NCBI GenBank assembly: GCA_032718475.1
Contig: JAUCBJ010007911.1
Location: 1 to 64,000 of the forward strand
Reading direction: 5' to 3'
Origin: Nemertoderma westbladi
Taxonomy: Eukaryota; Xenacoelomorpha; Nemertodermatida; Nemertodermatidae
DNA length: 64,000 bases
This document shows, in pieces, positions 58,201 through 64,000 of the stretch (position 1 is the stretch's first letter; each line of letters begins with the position of its first letter). The translations under genes and the position numbers were made by a program. The notes under the pieces are model-generated. The model did not search any database. It was not told the DNA's origin and saw only the letters and a program-made list of their open reading frames with translations.

Positions 58201-61200
58201 ACGTCTGTGTGTAGATTATCGAGCTCATCACGTCTGTGTGTAGAATATCGAGCTCATAACGTTTGTGTGTAGATTATCGAGCTCAGTACGTCTGTGTGTA
58301 GATTATCGAGCTCAGTACGTCTGTGTGTAGATTATTGAGCTCATAACGTCTGTGTGTAGATTATCGCGCTCAGTACGTCTGTGTGTAGATTATCGAGCTC
58401 AGTACGTCTGGGTGTAGATTATCAAGCTCAGTACGTTTGTGTGTAGATTATCGAGCTCAGTACGTCTGTGTGTAGATTATCGAGCTCAGTACGTCTGTGT
58501 GTAGATTATCGCGCTCAGTACGTCTGTGTGTAGATTATCGAGCTCAGTACGTCTGTGTGTAGATTATCGAGCTCATAACGTTTGTGTGTAGATTATCGAG
58601 CTCAGTACGTCTGTGTGTAGATTATCGAGCTCAGTACGTCTGTGTGTAGATTATTGAGCTCATAACGTTTGTGTGTAGATTATCGCGCTCAGTACGTCTG
58701 TGTGTAGATTATCGCGCTCATTACGTCTGTGTGTGTAGATTATCGAGCTCAGTACGTCTGTGAGTAGATTATCGCGCTCAGTACGTCTGTGTGTAGATTA
58801 TCGAGCTCAGTACGTCTGGGTGTAGATTATCAAGCTCAGTACGTTTGTGTGTAGATTATCGAGCTCAGTACGTCTGTGTGTAGATTATCGAGCTCAGTAC
58901 GTCTGTGTGTAGATTATTGAGCTCATAACGTTTGTGTGTAGATTATCGCGCTCAGTACGTCTGTGTGTAGATTATCGCGCTCAGTACGTCTGTGTGTAGA
59001 TTATCGAGCTCATAACGTTTGTGTGTAGATTATCGAGCTCAGTACGTCTGTGTGTAGATTATCGAGCTCGGTACGTCTGTGTGTAGATTATTGAGCTCAT
59101 AACGTTTGTGTGTAGATTATCGCGCTCAGTACGTCTGTGTGTAGATTATCGAGCTCAGTACGTCTGTGTGTAGATTATCGAGCTCAGTACGTCTGTGTGT
59201 GTGTAGATTATCGAGCTGAGTACGTCTGTGTGTAGATTATCGAGCCCAGTACGTCTGTGTGTAGATTATCGAGCTCAGTACGTCTGTGTGTAGATTATCG
59301 AGCTGAGTACGTCTGTGTGTAGATTATCGAGCTCATTACGTCTGTGTGTAGAATATCGAGCTCATTACGTCTGTGTGTAGAATATCGAGCTCAGTACGTC
59401 TGTGTGTAGATTATCGAACTCAGTACGTCTGTGTGTAGATTATCGAGCTCAGTACGTCTGTGTGTAGATTATCGAGCTCAGTACGTCTGTGTGTAGAATT
59501 TCGAGCTCATTACGTCAGTGTGTAGATTATCGAGCTCAGTACGACTGTGTGTAGATTATCGAACTCAGTACGTCTGTGTGTAGATTATCGAGCTCAGTAC
59601 GTCTGTGTGTAGATTATCGAGCTTAGTACGTCTGTGTGTAGATTATCGAGCTCAGTACGTCTGTGTGTAGATTATCGAGCTCAGTACGTCTGTGTGTAGA
59701 TTATCGAGCTCATTACGTCTGTGTGTAGATTATCGAGCTCAGTACGTCTGTGTGTAGATTATCGAGCTCATTACGTCTGTGTGTAGATTATCGAGCTCAG
59801 TACGACTGTGTGTAGATTATCGAGCTCAGTACGTCTGTGTGTAGATTATCGAGCTCAGTACGTCTGTGTGTAGATTATCGAGCTCAGTACGTCTGTGTGT
59901 GTAGATTATCGAGCTCAGTACGTCTGTGTGTAGATTATCGAGCTCATTACGTCTGTGTGTAGATTATCGAGCTCAGTACGACTGTGTGTAGATTATCGAG
60001 CTAAGTACGTCTGTGTGTAGATTATCGAGCTCAGTATGTCTGTGTGTAGATTATCGAGCTCATTACGTCTGTGTGTAGTTTTTCGCGCTCATTACGTCTG
60101 TGTGTAGATTATCGCGCTCAGTACGTCTGTGTGTAGATTATCGAGCTCAGTACGTCTGGGTGTAGATTATCAAGCTCAGTACGTTTGTGTGTAGATTATC
60201 GAGCTCAGTACGTCTGTGTGTAGATTATCGAGCTCAGTACGTCTGTGTGTAGATTATTGAGCTCATAACGTTTGTGTGTAGATTATCGCGCTCAGTACGT
60301 CTGTGTGTAGATTATCGCGCTCAGTACGTCTGTGTGTAGATTATCGAGCTCATAACGTTTGTGTGTAGATTATCGAGCTCAGTACGTCTGTGTGTAGATT
60401 ATCGAGCTCGGTACGTCTGTGTGTAGATTATTGAGCTCATAACGTTTGTGTGTAGATTATCGCGCTCAGTACGTCTGTGTGTAGATTATCGAGCTCAGTA
60501 CGTCTGTGTGTAGATTATCGAGCTCAGTACGTCTGTGTGTGTGTAGATTATCGAGCTGAGTACGTCTGTGTGTAGATTATCGAGCCCAGTACGTCTGTGT
60601 GTAGATTATCGCGCTCAGTACGTCTGTGTGTAGATTATCGCGCTCAGTACGTCTGTGTGTAGATTATCGAGCTCATAACGTTTGTGTGTAGATTATCGAG
60701 CTCAGTACGTCTGTGTGTAGATTATCGAGCTCGGTACGTCTGTGTGTAGATTATTGAGCTCATAACGTTTGTGTGTAGATTATCGCGCTCAGTACGTCTG
60801 TGTGTAGATTATCGAGCTCAGTACGTCTGTGTGTAGATTATCGAGCTCAGTACGTCTGTGTGTGTGTAGATTATCGAGCTGAGTACGTCTGTGTGTAGAT
60901 TATCGAGCCCAGTACGTCTGTGTGTAGATTATCGAGCTCAGTACGTCTGTGTGTAGATTATCGAGCTGAGTACGTCTGTGTGTAGATTATCGAGCTCATT
61001 ACGTCTGTGTGTAGAATATCGAGCTCATTACGTCTGTGTGTAGAATATCGAGCTCAGTACGTCTGTGTGTAGATTATCGAACTCAGTACGTCTGTGTGTA
61101 GATTATCGAGCTCAGTACGTCTGTGTGTAGATTATCGAGCTCAGTACGTCTGTGTGTAGAATTTCGAGCTCATTACGTCAGTGTGTAGATTATCGAGCTC

Positions 61201-64000
61201 AGTACGACTGTGTGTAGATTATCGAACTCAGTACGTCTGTGTGTAGATTATCGAGCTCAGTACGTCTGTGTGTAGATTATCGAGCTCAGTACGTCTGTGT
61301 GTAGATTATCGAGCTCAGTACGTCTGTGTGTAGATTATCGAGCTCAGTACGTCTGTGTGTAGATTATCGAGCTCATTACGTCTGTGTGTAGATTATCGAG
61401 CTCAGTACGTCTGTGTGTAGATTATCGAGCTCATTACGTCTGTGTGTAGATTATCGAGCTCAGTACGACTGTGTGTAGATTATCGAGCTCAGTACGTCTG
61501 TGTGTAGATTATCGAGCTCAGTACGTCTGTGTGTAGATTATCGAGCTCAGTACGTCTGTGTGTGTAGATTATCGAGCTCAGTACGTCTGTGTGTAGATTA
61601 TCGAGCTCATTACGTCTGTGTGTAGATTATCGAGCACAGTACGACTGTGTGTAGATTATCGAGCTCAGTACGTCTGTGTGTAGATTATCGAGCTCAGTAT
61701 GTCTGTGTGTAGATTATCGAGCTCATTACGTCTGTGTGTAGTTTTTCGCGCTCATTACGTCTGTGTGTAGATTATCGAGCTCAGTACGTCTGTGTGTAGA
61801 TTATCGAGCTCAGTACGTCTGTGTGTAGAATATCGAGCTCAGTACGTCTGTGTGTAGTTTTTCTCGCTCATTACGTCTGTGTGTGTAGATTATCGAGCTC
61901 AGTACGTCTGTGTGTAGATTATCGAGCTCAGTACGTCTGTGTGTAGATTATCGAGCTCATCACGTCTGTATGTAGAATATCGCGCTCAGTACGTCTGTGT
62001 GTAGTTTTTCGCGCTCATTACGTCTGTGTGTGTAGATTATCGAGCTCAGTACGTCTGTGTGTAGATTATCGAACTCAGTACGTCTGTGTGTAGATTATCG
62101 AGCTCAGTACGTCTGTGTGTAGATTATCGAACTCAGTACGTCTGTGTGTAGATTATCGAGCTCATTACGTATGTGTGTAGATTATCGAGCTCAGTACGTA
62201 TATGTGTAGATTATCGAGCTCATTACGTCTGTGTGTGTAGATTATCGAGCTCATTACGTCTGTGTGTAGATTATCGAGCTCAGTACGTCTGTGTGTAGAT
62301 TATCGAGCCCAGTACGTCTGTGTGTAGATTATCGAGCTCAGTACGTCTGTGTGTAGATTATCGAGCTCAGTACGTCTGTGTGTAGATTATCGAGCTCAGT
62401 ACGTCTGTGTGTAGATTATCGAGCTCATCACGTCTGTGTGTAGAATATCGAGCTCAGTACGTCTGTGTGTAGTTTTTCGCGCTCATTACGTCTGTGTGTG
62501 TAGATTATCGAGCTCAGTACGTCTGTGTGTAGATTATCGAACTCAGTACGTCTGTGTGTAGATTATCGAGCTCAGTACGTCTGTGTGTAGATTATCGAAC
62601 TCAGTACGTCTGTGTGTAGATTATCGAGCTCATTACGTATGTGTGTAGATTATCGAGCTCAGTACGACTGTGTGTAGATTATCGCGCTCAGTACGTATGT
62701 GTGTAGATTATCGAGCTCAGTACGTCTGTGTGTAGATTATCGAGCTCAGTACGTCTGTGTGTAGATTATCGAGCTCAGTACGTCTGTGTGTAGATTATCA
62801 AGTTCAGTACGTCTGTGTGTAGATTATCGAGCTCAGTACGTCTGTGTGTAGATTATCGAGCTCATTACGTCTGTGTGTAGATTATCGAGCTCAATACGTC
62901 TGTGTGTAGATTATCGAGCTCACTACGTCTGTGTGTAGATTATCGAGCTCAGTACGTCTGTGTGTAGATTATCGCGCGCAGTACGTCTGTGTGTAGATTA
63001 TCGAGCTCAGTACGACTGGGTGTAGATTATCGAGCTCAGTACGTCTGTGTGTAGATTATCGAGCTTAGTACGTCTGTGTGTGTATATTATTGAGCTCATT
63101 ACGTCTGTGTGTAGATTATCGAGCTCAGTACGTCTGTGTGTAGATTATCGAGCTCAGTACGACTGGGTGTAGATTATCGAACTCAGTACGTATGTGTGTA
63201 GATTATCGAGCTCAGTACGTCTGTGTGTAGATTATCGAGCTCAGTACGTCTGTGTGTAGATTATCGAGCTCAGTACGTCTGTGTGTAGATTATCGAGCTC
63301 AGTACGTCTGTGTGTAGATTATCGAGCTCAGTACGTCTGTGTGTAGATTATCGAGCTCAGTACGTCTGTGTGTAGATTATCGAGCTCATTACGTCTGTGT
63401 GTAGATTATCGAGCTCAGTACGTCTGTGTGTAGATTATCGAGCTCAGTACGTCTGTGTGTAGATTATCGAGCTCAGTACGTCTGTGACTGTGTGTGTAGA
63501 TTATCGAGCTCAGTACGTCTGTGTGTAGATTATCGAGCTCAGTACGTCTGTGTGTAGATTATCGAGCTCAGCACGTCTGTGTGTAGATTATCGAGCTCAG
63601 TACGTCTGTGTGTGTAGATTATCGAACTCATTACGTCTGTGTGTAGATTATCGAGCTTAGTACGTCTGTGTGTAGATTATCGAGCTCAGTACGTCTGTGT
63701 GTAGTTTTTCGCGCTCATTACGTCTGTGTGTGTAGATTATCGAGCTCAGTACGTCTGTGTGTAGATTATCGAGCTCAGTACGTCTGTGTGTAGATTATCG
63801 CGCTCAGTACGTCTGTGTGTAGATTATCGAACTCAGTACGTCTGTGTGTAGATTATCGAGCTCATTACGTCTGTGTGTAGATTATCGAGCTCAGTACGTC
63901 TGTGTGTAGATTATCGAGCTCAGTACGTCTGTGTGTAGATTATCGAGCTCAGTACGTCTGTGTGTAGTTTTTCGCGCTCATTACGTCTGTGTGTGTAGAT
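43201..64000. repeat. minisatellite array B (29-bp unit, ~700 copies) filling ITPA intron 4
   Basis: Units read ATTATCGAGCTCAGTAC followed by GTCTGTGTGTAG (29 bp). A 31-bp form has one more TG, and common variants have CGCGCTC, CATTACG, GAATATCGAG or TTTTTCGCGCTC. The array starts directly at the exon 4 donor and reaches the window end without interruption. The first two units keep GAGGTGAGTATG where later ones have GAGCTCAGTACG. Higher-order blocks are clear: the rare CATCACGTCTGTATG unit recurs near 51255, 52920, 55370, 57762 and 61962. Smaller blocks of ~350-375 bp lie at 49680-50620. No exon or acceptor-plus-coding sequence for the rest of ITPA was found. Confidence 0.97.

Noticed and set aside
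43201-64000. Frames such as [20 protein letters not shown] in array B
   Set aside because: They arise when units of 29 and 31 bp happen to keep frame. They are short, end at random and lie in an intron.
43201-64000. CRISPR-like regular repeats
   Set aside because: There are no unique spacers: units are directly adjacent and the genome is eukaryotic.

Overview
The window looks like repeat-rich nuclear DNA from an invertebrate animal. The evidence is an intron-containing ITPA-type gene with GT-AG introns, non-LTR retrotransposons with an AP-type endonuclease, a BEL/Pao LTR retrotransposon, P-element-like and integrase-core DNA transposon remains, and two large minisatellites. I see no bacterial gene organisation, rRNA, tRNA or CRISPR array. 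I cannot name the species from the sequence alone.

Layout. (1) 1-11,099 is a graveyard of mobile elements. It holds a P-element-like transposase relic (1168-1672, minus), a 4.5 kb DNA transposon with ~370 bp inverted ends (1819-6359), and three pieces of one LINE family (6440-7072 plus, 7103-7564 minus, 8426-10863 minus). The transposon carries a broken integrase-core transposase on the plus strand and an alpha-kinase reading frame with one internal stop on the minus strand. (2) 11,100-13,380 and 25,854-38,062 are two halves of one minisatellite (array A, 45-bp unit). A 12.47 kb BEL/Pao retrotransposon (13,381-25,853, minus strand) inserted into it, with near-identical LTRs and an AGTAA target duplication. 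The element carries Gag, protease, RT/RNase H and integrase. Downstream of pol it also has an extra ~2.4 kb reading frame with an RNase D/WRN-like exonuclease region, a coiled coil and three CCHC zinc knuckles. (3) 38,999-43,200 holds the first four coding exons of an inosine triphosphate pyrophosphatase (ITPA) gene on the plus strand. Intron 1 contains a 24-bp tandem repeat, a LINE 3' fragment, a MITE and a long G tract. (4) 43,201-64,000 is ITPA intron 4, which consists of a second minisatellite (array B, 29-bp unit, roughly 700 copies) running off the window end.

The only gene with an apparently intact host function is ITPA, and its remaining exons lie beyond the window. The first two units of array B still carry the exon 4 end and its splice donor, so the 20.8 kb array appears to have grown from a tandem duplication of that exon-intron junction. 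Other points to check are the alpha-kinase carried inside a DNA transposon and the exonuclease/zinc-knuckle frame of the BEL/Pao element. The many long open frames in arrays A and the 24-bp repeat follow from repeat lengths divisible by three and are not called as genes.
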